In this document: piece by piece, positions 1 to 7,965 of the stretch
Position numbering within the stretch: position 1 is the first letter of the stretch
Layout: every line of letters begins with the position of its first letter
Origin: Paenilisteria newyorkensis
Lineage (GTDB): Bacteria; Bacillota; Bacilli; Lactobacillales; Listeriaceae
DNA length: 64,000 nt
NCBI RefSeq assembly: GCF_000766145.1
Contig: NZ_JNFB01000008.1
Location: 21,448-85,447 of the forward strand
Direction: 5' to 3'
The notes under the pieces: generated by a model
Told to the model about the DNA's origin: nothing
What the model saw: only the letters and a program-made list of their open reading frames with translations
Databases searched by the model: none
Translations under genes and position numbers: made by a program

Positions 1-928
1 CTATTTTCGGATGCGCTTTATTAAATTCAGTTGTTAAATCTGCAATTTTCTTGATGAAATTAAATACGGGAATCATGACAGCGGCGAAGACTTGAAATAA
101 TGGCTCAAACGCCTGCCTAACACTCTTCTTCATACCTGCGAACGCTTTTGCATAAGCCTTATTCGATTCCATCGCACCTTTATGCAGTGTCGAATAAAAT
201 TTCACGGCCGTAACCGAAGCTACTAGCGCCACCATTGTCATTCGCATGATACCTTGACTAATCATCATCGTCATATCTTTAAGTTGTTTCATGTTAGCAG
301 TAGGGCCCAGCATTTTTAATGCCAATGCTGCTGGCTGTCCACGCATAGCAATCTGATTTAAGCCACTAGCAACCGCCAAAGCGCCTTTATTTACTTGGTA
401 TAAAGGATTCTTCATCCTGTCGAAATTCTCCATAATACGCGTCGCCTGCGTCGTCCTTGTAATCATCTGACCGACACTCTGAATAAGTTGAACTTTCATC
501 ATTTCATTGTTCTTTATCATTTCGTCCATTACTTTCTTATGAACTCGACCTTGCGCTTCAACCTGTCCCATGAACTGTTTTGATGTGCCAGTGTAATCTT
601 TAGCGGCTTTTCCTAATTGAAAAAACGCATATTTGGAACCAATCAGCTCGTCTTTGTACTTATACAAAGATTGCCGTTGCTCCATATACGCGCTTCTCAT
701 TTCACTGTGCATCCGCCTAGCTTCTTCTGATTGCCCCCGATAAACTCGTCTAACAGACCTTCCATAATACTCATAGTTTTTAGTCATTTGATTATTGTAG
801 CGTTCTGATGTCTTAGAAATACGCTTGCCCATGTTTTCCATTTCGCGCTCGATGTCCTTAGCGTCGTACTTAATGCCGCTTTTATCTATCTCAGTGTCAA
901 TATGAATACTGCCATCTGAACCTGCCAT
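1..928 (-). CDS. Phage tail tape-measure protein, N-terminal part (cut by window edge)
   Basis: The first 309 codons are visible and the frame runs off the left edge without a stop, so the gene is partial only because of the window. The ATG at 928 follows GAAAGGAGGGAAATT, a strong ribosome binding site. The protein begins MAGSDGSIHIDTEID and is rich in charged helices, with a DIEREMENM coiled segment and a hydrophobic stretch near residues 205-225 (MISQGIMRMTMVALVASV). This is typical of tape-measure proteins, which set tail length and help DNA pass into the cell. It lies directly after the two tail-assembly chaperones, the standard siphophage order. The tape-measure call comes from position and composition; the C-terminal domains cannot be seen. 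Confidence 0.8.
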   Translation of the reverse strand, partial: MAGSDGSIHIDTEIDKSGIKYDAKDIEREMENMGKRISKTSERYNNQMTKNYEYYGRSVRRVYRGQSEEARRMHSEMRSAYMEQRQSLYKYKDELIGSKYAFFQLGKAAKDYTGTSKQFMGQVEAQGRVHKKVMDEMIKNNEMMKVQLIQSVGQMITRTTQATRIMENFDRMKNPLYQVNKGALAVASGLNQIAMRGQPAALALKMLGPTANMKQLKDMTMMISQGIMRMTMVALVASVTAVKFYSTLHKGAMESNKAYAKAFAGMKKSVRQAFEPLFQVFAAVMIPVFNFIKKIADLTTEFNKAHPKI

Positions 929-961
929 AATTTCCCTCCTTTCTTGATGTATGTAACGGAA

Positions 962-1549
962 TTAGATAAATGCTTTCATCATTCGTTCTAAATCCGCTTG
1001 TTCCCGTTTTTTACGCTGACTGGAAAGCTCGTAATGTTTCTTTAATTTCAGTATGCGCTTGCGTTCGTCGGCGTTTTCTTTGCCTGACGGAACTTTACAA
1101 GTGCGGTACATAATCGCTTGCATAATCGGTGTTTCTTCGGGCAAATTATTAAACAGAGTCATGAATCTGCCCCAGCTCATTATCCCAATTTGCTCCTCTA
1201 AATCGATTTCATAAGCCATTAAAAAAGACGCGATAATACGGTCTGCGTCTTCAAAAAAATTAAATATCTCTTCGCTTTCAGCCTCTTCATCCCCGTCTAA
1301 TTCCTTGTAAATAAGCGTGACGATGTTGTAAATATCAACAGGGCTATGTTTATATTGCTTATAATCAACGACAAACATTCGATACATAATATCTAACTTT
1401 TCGTTGTCATCAAAATACGTATCTCCTTGCAATTTGATTGATTTAATCACCTTATCAAAAGTAATCCTAATCTTTATCTCGGAATCGTTATAGACAAGAA
1501 TGCGATCAGGATTACTTTTTTTAGCCGTTAATGAAAGCATCGCAATCAC
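962..1549 (-). CDS. Tail assembly chaperone, Gp15 family
   Basis: A 195-residue protein that resembles the phage Gp15 family named after Listeria phage A118 (PF06854). It sits between the first chaperone and the tape measure, where proteins that coat the tape measure during tail assembly are normally encoded. The GTG start at 1549 overlaps the upstream stop as GTGA, which suggests translational coupling; an ATG at 1540 (MLSLTAKK) is an alternative start. In many siphophages the two chaperones are joined by a -1 frameshift. Here TAG and TGA stand just before the GTG in the downstream frame, so a fusion looks unlikely and reinitiation is the better model. Confidence 0.75.
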   Translation of the reverse strand: MIAMLSLTAKKSNPDRILVYNDSEIKIRITFDKVIKSIKLQGDTYFDDNEKLDIMYRMFVVDYKQYKHSPVDIYNIVTLIYKELDGDEEAESEEIFNFFEDADRIIASFLMAYEIDLEEQIGIMSWGRFMTLFNNLPEETPIMQAIMYRTCKVPSGKENADERKRILKLKKHYELSSQRKKREQADLERMMKAFI

Positions 1550-1938
1550 TCACTATCTATTTTTTGTTCTGTATCTTCTTCGATACCGAGATATTCCTCT
1601 AGCTTCTTGTCCTCGAAATCTTCCATTTTATCTTTAAATACTTTGAACAGTTGCATTCCAATGTGCGAACAAACGATAGAGCTTTGTCCTGAATCGTTAT
1701 AAATCACGTCTGCATCCTCTTTACCAAAAAACATCTCGAGCATATCTTTCACAATTGCTATATCTTTTTTGAAATCTTTTTTATCTTTAGTTGATTTTTC
1801 TTTCTCCCATTTTTCCATCTTCGCATGAGCCTTATCGTACTCTTCCATCTTCGCGTCACTAAACTCAACCTTGTAACTTTTTCCGTAAATCTCAACCTCT
1901 TCAAACGATGTCTTTGTTTCAATAATAATTGCTGTCAT
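1546..1938 (-). CDS. Tail assembly chaperone (first of pair), A118 Gp14-like
   Basis: A 130-residue acidic and lysine-rich protein (MTAIIIETKTSFEEVEIYGK) immediately upstream of the Gp15-like gene and overlapping it by 4 nt. AGGAGT stands 7 nt before the ATG. The N-terminal half predicts beta strands, followed by a charged helix (KMEKWEKEKSTKDKKDFKKD). Order tail tube, chaperone 1, chaperone 2, tape measure is conserved in siphophages and is the main basis for the call. No catalytic motif is seen. Confidence 0.6.
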   Translation of the reverse strand: MTAIIIETKTSFEEVEIYGKSYKVEFSDAKMEEYDKAHAKMEKWEKEKSTKDKKDFKKDIAIVKDMLEMFFGKEDADVIYNDSGQSSIVCSHIGMQLFKVFKDKMEDFEDKKLEEYLGIEEDTEQKIDSE

Positions 1939-1949
1939 TTAAAACACTC

Positions 1950-2213
1950 CTATTCTCTAATTTTCTCTGTGAAAAACACTGTATAATTCGACTTGTCTTT
2001 AATGTAAAAATTAACAACATCTCCAATTTTTAAAGCATCGAAATCATATTCAAAAAATCCGCCTATGTCCGTTTCGGCATACAGGCGAGGACCATCGTTG
2101 ACAGAGAAATAAATTTTGCTGTTATTATTAAAGTCACCTGACATGTGTAATTGTTTTGTTGTGATATTTTCACGTATCGGACTGAATGCTTGATCTATAT
2201 CATCATATCGCAA
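1950..2213 (-). CDS. Small beta-rich phage protein after the tail tube gene
   Basis: An 87-residue protein of unknown function. The TTG at 2213 is chosen because AAGGAGGGG lies 6 nt upstream; the SD overlaps the stop codon of the frameshifted tail-tube extension (TAAGGAGG), so the two are coupled. Sequence such as KIYFSVNDGPRLYAETD and DVVNFYIKDKSNYTVFFTEK suggests alternating beta strands. It could be a tail accessory or decoration protein, an inference from position between tail tube and chaperones only. Confidence 0.5.
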   Translation of the reverse strand: MRYDDIDQAFSPIRENITTKQLHMSGDFNNNSKIYFSVNDGPRLYAETDIGGFFEYDFDALKIGDVVNFYIKDKSNYTVFFTEKIRE

Positions 2214-2226
2214 ATGAATCCCCTCC

Positions 2227-2982
2227 TTATGTCGCTATTTGTTCCACATAGCTCGGATAAATAGAGCCTACTTTAGCTTCCGCTTTAACGGTAGAACCTA
2301 CATTTATTCCCGAAACAGCTCCGCTATATTCTCCGTTTGCGTTAGCTGTAAATGTTGTTTTATTAACACCGTCAACACTTATTCTGACTTGCCCGTTATT
2401 TTCTGTTGTTCCTGATACAGTTCCTACGCTTGCAACAACTGGATTAAGCGTTATTTTAGCTATTTCTGCTGTTATCGTTGTAATCATTCCTAGTATAGAA
2501 TCAGGAGCATTCGGAACGCCTTCAATCGCCCTAACATCGTATTGCTCCCCTTTTATTATGTTAGGATTGTTAAGAACGTATATTCTTGCAACTCCGTCAA
2601 CAACAGTTCCTGTAAGTATTGCTGATGTTTCTCCTTTTCTATAAAGCCTGCAATTTGTAACGTTAGCAGCACTTACAGTCTGTCCGTTTACATATCCTTC
2701 TCCGTATAAAAATCTATTAACAGCCATTTTTGATATTCTTGTTCTTTGTGTTATTTTGTCGCTCTGTTCGCCCTCTAACGTTCTATCAACAGCAGATACA
2801 GTTACAGAATAATACGTTTTTTGCGTGAGTCCCGTCACTACTGCTACATTAGAGTTGAAACGGCGAGCTTGCGCCTCTCCTTCTATATGTAGTAAGTAAT
2901 GACTTGCATTACTTATTGGGTCCCACGTTAACGTTATCGCTGTGTCGGTAAATGCTGTGACAGAAACGTTAACGGGCTTACG
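2227..2982 (-). CDS. C-terminal FnIII/Ig-like extension of tail tube protein, read by +1 frameshift
   Basis: This open frame has no credible start of its own: the first possible initiator, a GTG at 2838, lacks an SD and lies inside a fibronectin type III fold. Read from the CCC.U site at 2986-2983, the frame gives KPVNVSVTAFTDTAITLTW, a normal FnIII start, then ASHYLLHI and TYYSVTVSAVD, a middle domain, and a bacterial Ig-like repeat near the end (VVASVGTVSGTTENNGQVRI). The product would be 159 residues of tail tube plus 251 residues, 410 in total. Such C-terminal Ig or FnIII domains decorate the outside of siphophage tails and probably bind cell-surface glycans weakly. Listeria phage PSA is known to use +1 frameshifting in structural genes. 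Confidence 0.8.
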   Translation of the reverse strand, partial: RKPVNVSVTAFTDTAITLTWDPISNASHYLLHIEGEAQARRFNSNVAVVTGLTQKTYYSVTVSAVDRTLEGEQSDKITQRTRISKMAVNRFLYGEGYVNGQTVSAANVTNCRLYRKGETSAILTGTVVDGVARIYVLNNPNIIKGEQYDVRAIEGVPNAPDSILGMITTITAEIAKITLNPVVASVGTVSGTTENNGQVRISVDGVNKTTFTANANGEYSGAVSGINVGSTVKAEAKVGSIYPSYVEQIAT

Positions 2983-2986
2983 AGGG
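2922..2986 (-). promoter_or_regulatory. Programmed +1 frameshift signal (CCC.U plus downstream stem-loop)
   Basis: On the coding strand the zero frame reads ACG CCC TCG TAA. A peptidyl-tRNA-Pro on CCC can slip forward onto CCT, moving reading to CGT AAG CCC. Six nt after the slip site is a stem of CCCGTTAACGTT with AACGTTAAC-GT-GGG (2965-2976 with 2922-2935), a 9-bp perfect core extended by three G-C pairs across a 2-nt bulge. A slippery proline codon, an adjacent stop and a stem at short distance are what a stimulated +1 shift needs. Confidence 0.75.
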
Positions 2987-3460
2987 CGTAACTGGCGGTG
3001 TCGGTTCTTCTGTTACGTCATCCAGTTTTTCAGGTAAACCAGAATAATGTATCTCAAAAGATACTTCACCTTTCGAATTAGCTGCTCCGCCTGGAGGCTT
3101 AACATTAACTAAAGATGCAGGACCCTTTAATCCCTTCTTTTTAGGCGATATAACTAAAAATTCACCACGTCGCTTTTTCTCGATATCTAAAAGAGCTTCA
3201 TCGAAAATGAAATTTTGCGCTGGATCATTGTACTGCCGATGTCCTTCAAATGTATACGTTGGTTGTAAACCGATAACGGTAGAATCGACACCACCATTTA
3301 GATCGTAGTATGGCGTTTGGTCTACTTCTTCATTATTTTCAGGATCAATATTTTCAATTCCGCTAGCAATCCATAGCCATCCGGCATCTTCTATTTTTGC
3401 CCCAGTTGTCGGGTTCCACCAAAACCGAAAGTTATGTTGTAGTAAAAATGCTTGTTCCAT
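2978..3460 (-). CDS. Major tail tube protein (short form)
   Basis: A 160-residue protein (MEQAFLLQHNFRFWWNPTTG) in the tail-tube position, after four head-tail connector genes and before the chaperones. AAGGAGGAATAAGC precedes the ATG at 3460. It contains the compact beta-rich tail tube core with TYTFEGHRQYNDPAQNFI, and ends in a proline-rich linker (EEPTPPVTPS). In PSA and A118-like phages this is the Tsh major tail protein, present in many copies along the tail. Zero-frame reading stops at TAA 2978; a fraction of ribosomes is expected to shift +1 at CCC.U and make the long form. Confidence 0.8.
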   Translation of the reverse strand: MEQAFLLQHNFRFWWNPTTGAKIEDAGWLWIASGIENIDPENNEEVDQTPYYDLNGGVDSTVIGLQPTYTFEGHRQYNDPAQNFIFDEALLDIEKKRRGEFLVISPKKKGLKGPASLVNVKPPGGAANSKGEVSFEIHYSGLPEKLDDVTEEPTPPVTPS

Positions 3461-3462
3461 GC

Positions 3463-3867
3463 TTATTCCTCCTTGTTTTTATGAATTTCCGCCCGAAACA
3501 TGGCGGACCATATGAATAATTTTTTGGCCGTTATATCAACTTCGGAAGGCTCTGTGTATATTTCGCATTGTGTAAAAGAAAAAGAACCATCCTCGGGTGA
3601 TAGTTCACCATCTGATAGTTCTAGCGCCTCCGCTATATGTTCGATTGTGTTCATCGCTGTAACTCTGTCTTGATGCTTGACGAGGATTTGAAAGACAATG
3701 TTTTTAGTAACTGTTCTGTCCATGTAGCGAACACCTGGGGAAGAAGGCGTAAATCTAAAAACAATGTCCTCCTCGTCAATGTCTAAGACGCTCATTCTAA
3801 CAGCACTAAATAAATCCAATCTCGTTTCTAGATGCATTTTGACAGCCTCAAAAAATACTTTTCTCAT
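3463..3867 (-). CDS. Minor capsid/tail terminator protein (Minor_capsid_3-like)
   Basis: A 134-residue protein whose sequence (VKMHLETRLDLFSAVRMSVL, then FRFTPSSPGVRYMDRT) resembles the small phage proteins called minor capsid 3. By order (capsid, connector, stopper, tail completion, then this, then tail tube) it is likely the tail terminator that caps the tube. The ATG at 3867 overlaps the upstream TGA by 4 nt and follows GGGGGGAGAAG. Function is from synteny. Confidence 0.65.
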   Translation of the reverse strand: MRKVFFEAVKMHLETRLDLFSAVRMSVLDIDEEDIVFRFTPSSPGVRYMDRTVTKNIVFQILVKHQDRVTAMNTIEHIAEALELSDGELSPEDGSFSFTQCEIYTEPSEVDITAKKLFIWSAMFRAEIHKNKEE

Positions 3868-4220
3868 CTTCTCCCCCCTGCCGCCGCATTGTTGGCTACT
3901 TTTACCCAGTCACTTAGAAACTGCGACTTTGCAACTTCGAACCATAGTCCGCCCGCATGAGGATTTTTATCTTTGCTGAAATTAAATTGCGGGTTAAAAT
4001 AGATCCGTCGAACGTAAGGTACCGCCCATATAAGCATTCCCTCACCAATTTTAGAATGTATAAAGCTGCTATCAATCGTAGCCTGTGTATCCCATGGTGC
4101 AAAGTAATTCGAGTCTTTCAAAACCTGATTATCAAGCGCAAATTGAGCCCTTTCAATGCGCTTATAGACATCCTTTTCGATATCCTTCGCATTAACCTGC
4201 ACTTCAACCTTAATCCTCAA
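3864..4220 (-). CDS. Minor capsid/tail completion protein (Minor_capsid_2-like)
   Basis: A 118-residue protein resembling the Minor_capsid_2 family of Listeria-type phages and placed where HK97 gp10-like tail completion proteins are found. Residues such as YFAPWDTQATIDSSF and AGGLWFEVAKSQFL fit that family. The TTG start at 4220 overlaps the upstream stop (TTGA), and GGGAGG lies about 9 nt before it. Probably joins the head connector to the tail. Confidence 0.65.
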   Translation of the reverse strand: MRIKVEVQVNAKDIEKDVYKRIERAQFALDNQVLKDSNYFAPWDTQATIDSSFIHSKIGEGMLIWAVPYVRRIYFNPQFNFSKDKNPHAGGLWFEVAKSQFLSDWVKVANNAAAGGRR

Positions 4221-4546
4221 TTACAATACACCTCCCAGTGATGCACGTTACTCCCTCCAGCGTATACCTCATCCACGGAAACAACGTTATACTCACGGTT
4301 ATCGAAAATGAAAATAGATTTCTCGCTCGGCCGAAAGGCTGGACTAGAATTGATGCGATCAATAAAAATGAGTGTGCTAGATTGGATATCATCACCGTTT
4401 GACGTTTTAACAACACGATTGACAGGTTGCACCCGAACACGATTGACAGGAACAGGTTCCTCCCATTCTTCGCCGTATGCGCTTTTCGGGATATACTCTT
4501 TATACTCGACATTGTGAATCAATAACCGTCGTTGTATCAACAGCAA
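4217..4546 (-). CDS. Minor capsid/head closure protein (Minor_capsid_1-like)
   Basis: A 109-residue protein (HNVEYKEYIPKSAYGEEWEE) similar to the putative minor capsid 1 family. Position after the head-tail connector suggests a stopper that closes the portal channel. The start is uncertain: TTG codons at 4546 and 4540 lie inside the end of the previous gene, with only a weak GGGG upstream. Confidence 0.6.
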   Translation of the reverse strand: MLLIQRRLLIHNVEYKEYIPKSAYGEEWEEPVPVNRVRVQPVNRVVKTSNGDDIQSSTLIFIDRINSSPAFRPSEKSIFIFDNREYNVVSVDEVYAGGSNVHHWEVYCN

Positions 4547-4965
4547 TCACATCCCCGCGCAAGTGACGGAACCCCAGCGTATAAAAGGCCAGTCGGCGCC
4601 AGAATTTCATAGATGTTATTTGCGAATAGAACAACTTTGCCACTGTTTGAAGCATTACCACCGCTACCGCCTCCTTCACTGTAATTCCCAATGCGCACAC
4701 TACTACCGGCCCCACTATCGACAACGGAAGCCGTTTCACCGTTAAGGAATAAAAATTCTACTTGTGCAGCAGTAGCCTCCATTACGCGGTCGCGCTGAAA
4801 TTCAACTAAATTGTCGAAGCCTGTTCTGCTGATTGCATACCTAGTAAATCGGTCAATATCGCGACTAGCACGGGGAATAAGGCGTTGTAATTCCTCCGCG
4901 GAAATCTCAACGCCTACGTACTCCGCTAGGAAATATTCCGAGTCAATGAATTCCATCTTAATCAA
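4537..4965 (-). CDS. Head-tail connector (HK97 gp6/SPP1 gp15-like adaptor)
   Basis: A 142-residue mainly helical protein. The stretch ISAEELQRLIPRASRDIDRF and the closing EILAPTGLLYAGV are characteristic of small phage head-tail adaptor proteins, which dock below the portal. A glycine-serine loop (EGGGSGGNASNSG) sits near residue 97. It ends in an unusual CDCC tetrad. The TTG at 4965 or the ATG at 4956 could be the start; neither has a good SD. Follows the 95-residue coiled-coil gene with 1 nt between stop and start. Confidence 0.65.
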   Translation of the reverse strand: MIKMEFIDSEYFLAEYVGVEISAEELQRLIPRASRDIDRFTRYAISRTGFDNLVEFQRDRVMEATAAQVEFLFLNGETASVVDSGAGSSVRIGNYSEGGGSGGNASNSGKVVLFANNIYEILAPTGLLYAGVPSLARGCDCC

Positions 4966-4966
4966 C

Positions 4967-5254
4967 TCATTTCGCTATTTTTTGATACGCTTCTTTTAGT
5001 TCTTTATATCCGCCTTGCAATTCTTGATGTTCTTTTTCTAAAGCTGCATATTTTTCTTTATGTTCCTTAATTTGACTCTCTAATTTTTCATACTTAGATT
5101 TATCAATCTTGTCATTGCCTGCTGCATACTCAACAACTTTGTATTCCTTTTTCTTCTCGTCTAGTTCGACAACATCATAACCAAGAGCGGTATAAGTGCT
5201 TTTTTCTGTCTCGTCGATACTTAACACTTTATTGAATCTCTTTACAGTAATCAT
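4967..5254 (-). CDS. Small coiled-coil phage head-region protein
   Basis: A 95-residue protein immediately after the major capsid gene. The N-terminal half (MITVKRFNKVLSIDETEKST) is short beta-like; the C-terminal half is a long charged helix with heptad spacing (YEKLESQIKEHKEKYAALEK). AGAGGAG precedes the ATG. Similar small proteins follow the capsid gene in A118-like phages, but no function is known to me. Confidence 0.5.
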   Translation of the reverse strand: MITVKRFNKVLSIDETEKSTYTALGYDVVELDEKKKEYKVVEYAAGNDKIDKSKYEKLESQIKEHKEKYAALEKEHQELQGGYKELKEAYQKIAK

Positions 5255-5271
5255 GCTAAAACTCCTCTCTA

Positions 5272-6171
5272 TTATGGTTTGACAACGAATTGAATGCCGT
5301 TGCTACGTTGTTTGAATAAAATAACATCATTGTAGAACTGCTCGTAATACAACCAGTTACCTGCTGTTTTAGCTGATGGCGAATCAAATCCAGCGAAAGT
5401 ATATTTTTCTGGCGCGCACATTACTGGAATATGAATAAGCATCATTTGAATTTGTTTCGCTGCTGGATCATCAATAACGCCAACCGAGAAGTTATATAGC
5501 GTCTTGAAGCGGTCAGGCGCTACTTGTCTAATATCAACTTCATCAAGGCGGGAGATGCGACGATCAATAACTTGATTGTTCGACTGAACATCAAAATTAC
5601 GCGTTAAACCTTCCGCGCGTTTTAGAATTTTATTAACAGCAGGAGTTACATATAAAACACGATTCATAGGTACCGCTTGTTCATCCATCAGTTGCATCAT
5701 GTCGTCGAACTGGCGTAAGATATTAGCTTCGTCTAGTTCCATTTCGTAGATTCCTTTCGTTGGATCTAACTCTTGTTTTTGCGCGAACAACATCGAGAAC
5801 ATGTATTTGTCTTTCTCTGGAATCTTATGCGTTTCGTTAAATACACGAGTAACATTAGCCATAGTAGTGGTAAAATTCGTTTCGTCAACATCGCTAGGGT
5901 CGATAAGCGTTTGCCAGTATCTTTCGTTTTTCAATTGATATGTTTCCCAGTCATTCGAATAGTTAGCTTCGAACCCTGTAATAGTACGACGTGGGCGGTC
6001 TCTCAATCCTTCGTTAACTGTTAACAACGGAAGTTTAACGGTATCTTGTCCAACCCATTGAATGATACTATTCGATGGAGAGTTCCATAGTTCCGCAGAT
6101 TGTAGCATGTGGCGGAATGGTTCTTGTAACGCTCGTTGGTAGTCTGTTGCAAAGTTTAAAATTGCTGCCAT
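5272..6171 (-). CDS. Major capsid protein
   Basis: A 299-residue protein directly after the scaffold gene, with AAAGAAGGAATAAAA upstream of the ATG. It opens MAAILNFATDYQRALQEPF and contains DRPRRTITGFEANYSNDWET and VLYVTPAVNKILKRAEGLTR, the latter common in HK97-fold capsids of Gram-positive siphophages. It would assemble into the icosahedral shell. I looked for a +1 extension like that reported for PSA Cps: no long second frame follows the stop here. Confidence 0.85.
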   Translation of the reverse strand: MAAILNFATDYQRALQEPFRHMLQSAELWNSPSNSIIQWVGQDTVKLPLLTVNEGLRDRPRRTITGFEANYSNDWETYQLKNERYWQTLIDPSDVDETNFTTTMANVTRVFNETHKIPEKDKYMFSMLFAQKQELDPTKGIYEMELDEANILRQFDDMMQLMDEQAVPMNRVLYVTPAVNKILKRAEGLTRNFDVQSNNQVIDRRISRLDEVDIRQVAPDRFKTLYNFSVGVIDDPAAKQIQMMLIHIPVMCAPEKYTFAGFDSPSAKTAGNWLYYEQFYNDVILFKQRSNGIQFVVKP

Positions 6172-6193
6172 TTTTATTCCTTCTTTCTATTTT

Positions 6194-6826
6194 TTATTTA
6201 GGTAAGTTGTAAATATCTTGAAACGCGGACTTCATCGCTTCCCCTGGTGTCGTTGTATAGTTTTGCTGTCTGGCAGCATTACCGGTATTTTTAGTTGGCT
6301 GTGCTTCTTTGCTGAAAAATGGGTATTTTTCCAGAACCGCTTTTACAGCCTTCGCTGGGTCCTTCTCCTCCAACTTCTCGGCAAGAGCGATCACGTCAGA
6401 TAAAGAATCATCCGTTACGCCGTTTTTAAGCGCTGCGATTTGCCAATCTTTCGCTGCTGATTCGCTACTAATTCGATTCGCTTCATCCTGCGCGGCTTGC
6501 AATGCTTCCGCCTGTTTGTCTGCTTCTGTTTTCTGGCTGTCTTGGAAGTCTTTGTATGCTTTCAGTTGCTGTTGTAATGCGTCCTCACTATCCACACCTA
6601 AATCCTTCAAAAAGTCCTCTTTGCTGAATGTAGCGGGTGGCTCGGTTGGAGGTGTAGGCGGTGTCGTTGGCTCTGCTGGCGGTTCATTTCCTGCTGCATT
6701 CGGTTCCGTCGGTTCGGTTGCTGGTTCTGCAAAATGCTGGATATCAAACTTAACCATCTTTGTGTTTTTCAATTCGTCACCCCCTTTCACGTCGGCTTGA
6801 TTTTGGTTTTCAGAATAAAAATTCAT
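6194..6826 (-). CDS. Capsid scaffolding protein
   Basis: Up to 210 residues, acidic, with a proline/threonine-rich linker (PTEPNAAGNEPPAEPTTPPT), a long helical coiled segment (LGVDSEDALQQQLKAYKDFQ onward) and a basic-to-neutral tail, the usual layout of phage scaffolds that template the procapsid. The ATG at 6826 has AAAAGGAGGAATTAGG upstream. A second site, AAAGGGGGTGACGAA before a TTG at 6769 (then KNTKMVKFDIQHFAE), may be the real or an additional start, because FDIQHFAE-type sequences are usually near the N-terminus of phage scaffolds. Located between minor head protein and capsid. Confidence 0.75.
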   Translation of the reverse strand: MNFYSENQNQADVKGGDELKNTKMVKFDIQHFAEPATEPTEPNAAGNEPPAEPTTPPTPPTEPPATFSKEDFLKDLGVDSEDALQQQLKAYKDFQDSQKTEADKQAEALQAAQDEANRISSESAAKDWQIAALKNGVTDDSLSDVIALAEKLEEKDPAKAVKAVLEKYPFFSKEAQPTKNTGNAARQQNYTTTPGEAMKSAFQDIYNLPK

Positions 6827-6880
6827 CCTAATTCCTCCTTTTAGGTCATATAGGTCATAATAAAAAGACCTAGCATATAG

Positions 6881-7963
6881 CTACGTCTCGACTATTTTTT
6901 CGCGGTTGTAACGGCGGGTCCGTCCCGTCTTATTGATAAACCGCCTCATTTTCGCTTGTCTATGCGACACAATGCGCCTCGCATCCTTCAAATCCTTTTC
7001 TGCAACGTCCATCGATTTCAACATAGATAACTGGTGTTTTGCCTTCCTGATGTTCCGCTCTAACAGCCGTTGTCGCTGTGATTCCTTGTATATTGCAATC
7101 GATGCCTTTTTGTCATAAGGGAAATGCCGTTGCACCGATACGCCTTCAATGTAGACATAGAGGCGATGCCCGCAATTTATACCGGTAACAATACCATCGA
7201 TTTCTCCGTAGGTCGTACTAGATAACGGCGGATACTTTTTACTTTTACCGCTACGGCTGTATATCCTACCTTGAAATTCTAGATGCGTCGGTCGGCTCCC
7301 TGCATGGCTGGAAACTTCCACAAGGTCCACCTCATAATCATCAAATCTAGCCTCTTGGACCTTATTCCCGACGTTTTTTTGTGTATTCTTAACAACCATG
7401 TTCACATATGCTTCGGTACTCCAACGCGCTCCTCTGCGGTCGATAAGGGCAGGCATTCCATTCTCCGCCCATTTCTTCGCTGTTTTCGTCAATGCCTCAT
7501 CTAACGTAATGCCACCGCCAACAAATTCAGCACTGGCCTGCGTTATGATTTCTAAGTAGATGGACGATGATTGTTTGAGCATCGTGGCGTTCATAAGTTC
7601 TAAACGGGTCAACGCTTCAATGTCCTGCGTAGCGATAACCTTAGCGATATTGGCACTATCTGAATATGACACGACGCTTTTATCGGGCAATCGATCGCGT
7701 ATTTCTCTTTCGACTCTCACACCTTCACCCGCCGCCGTTTCTCGTATCATCTTCCGCATTTTATGGTTGGCCGATTTGGCCGCTTGCGTGACAGTTTGCA
7801 AATGTTGCCGTTGCAACCGACTGGCATCCTGCAATTTATCTGCGCGCCATTGTGCCAGAGTTTCCAACGTGATTCCTGCGCCATTGCCTACCGCCTTACC
7901 AATCGAATCTAATAAAAGCCCCTCTAATTTCAAATAAATATCGATTATTTGCTGTGATAGCAT
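6881..7963 (-). CDS. Minor head protein (phage minor capsid protein 2, A118 Gp4-like)
   Basis: A 360-residue protein downstream of the portal, matching the phage minor capsid protein 2 family. The diagnostic part is SSHAGSRPTHLEFQGRIYSR followed by GIVTGINCGHRLYVYIEG, a conserved core found in A118-type minor head proteins. The N-terminal 150 residues are helical. Such proteins are packed in few copies and may be injected with DNA. It starts 2 nt after the portal stop and ends before a short gap to the scaffold gene. Confidence 0.8.
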   Translation of the reverse strand: MLSQQIIDIYLKLEGLLLDSIGKAVGNGAGITLETLAQWRADKLQDASRLQRQHLQTVTQAAKSANHKMRKMIRETAAGEGVRVEREIRDRLPDKSVVSYSDSANIAKVIATQDIEALTRLELMNATMLKQSSSIYLEIITQASAEFVGGGITLDEALTKTAKKWAENGMPALIDRRGARWSTEAYVNMVVKNTQKNVGNKVQEARFDDYEVDLVEVSSHAGSRPTHLEFQGRIYSRSGKSKKYPPLSSTTYGEIDGIVTGINCGHRLYVYIEGVSVQRHFPYDKKASIAIYKESQRQRLLERNIRKAKHQLSMLKSMDVAEKDLKDARRIVSHRQAKMRRFINKTGRTRRYNREKIVET

Positions 7964-7965
7964 GA

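Noticed and set aside
1540..1575. Possible -1 frameshift fusing the two tail chaperones at an A-run (CAAAAAATAGA)
   Set aside because: The run does not fit X XXY YYZ in the reading frame, and TAG and TGA stand in the -1 frame just before the GTG; reinitiation explains the overlap better.
5255..5280. A PSA-like +1 extension of the major capsid gene
   Set aside because: No CCC.U near the stop and no long open +1 frame after it.
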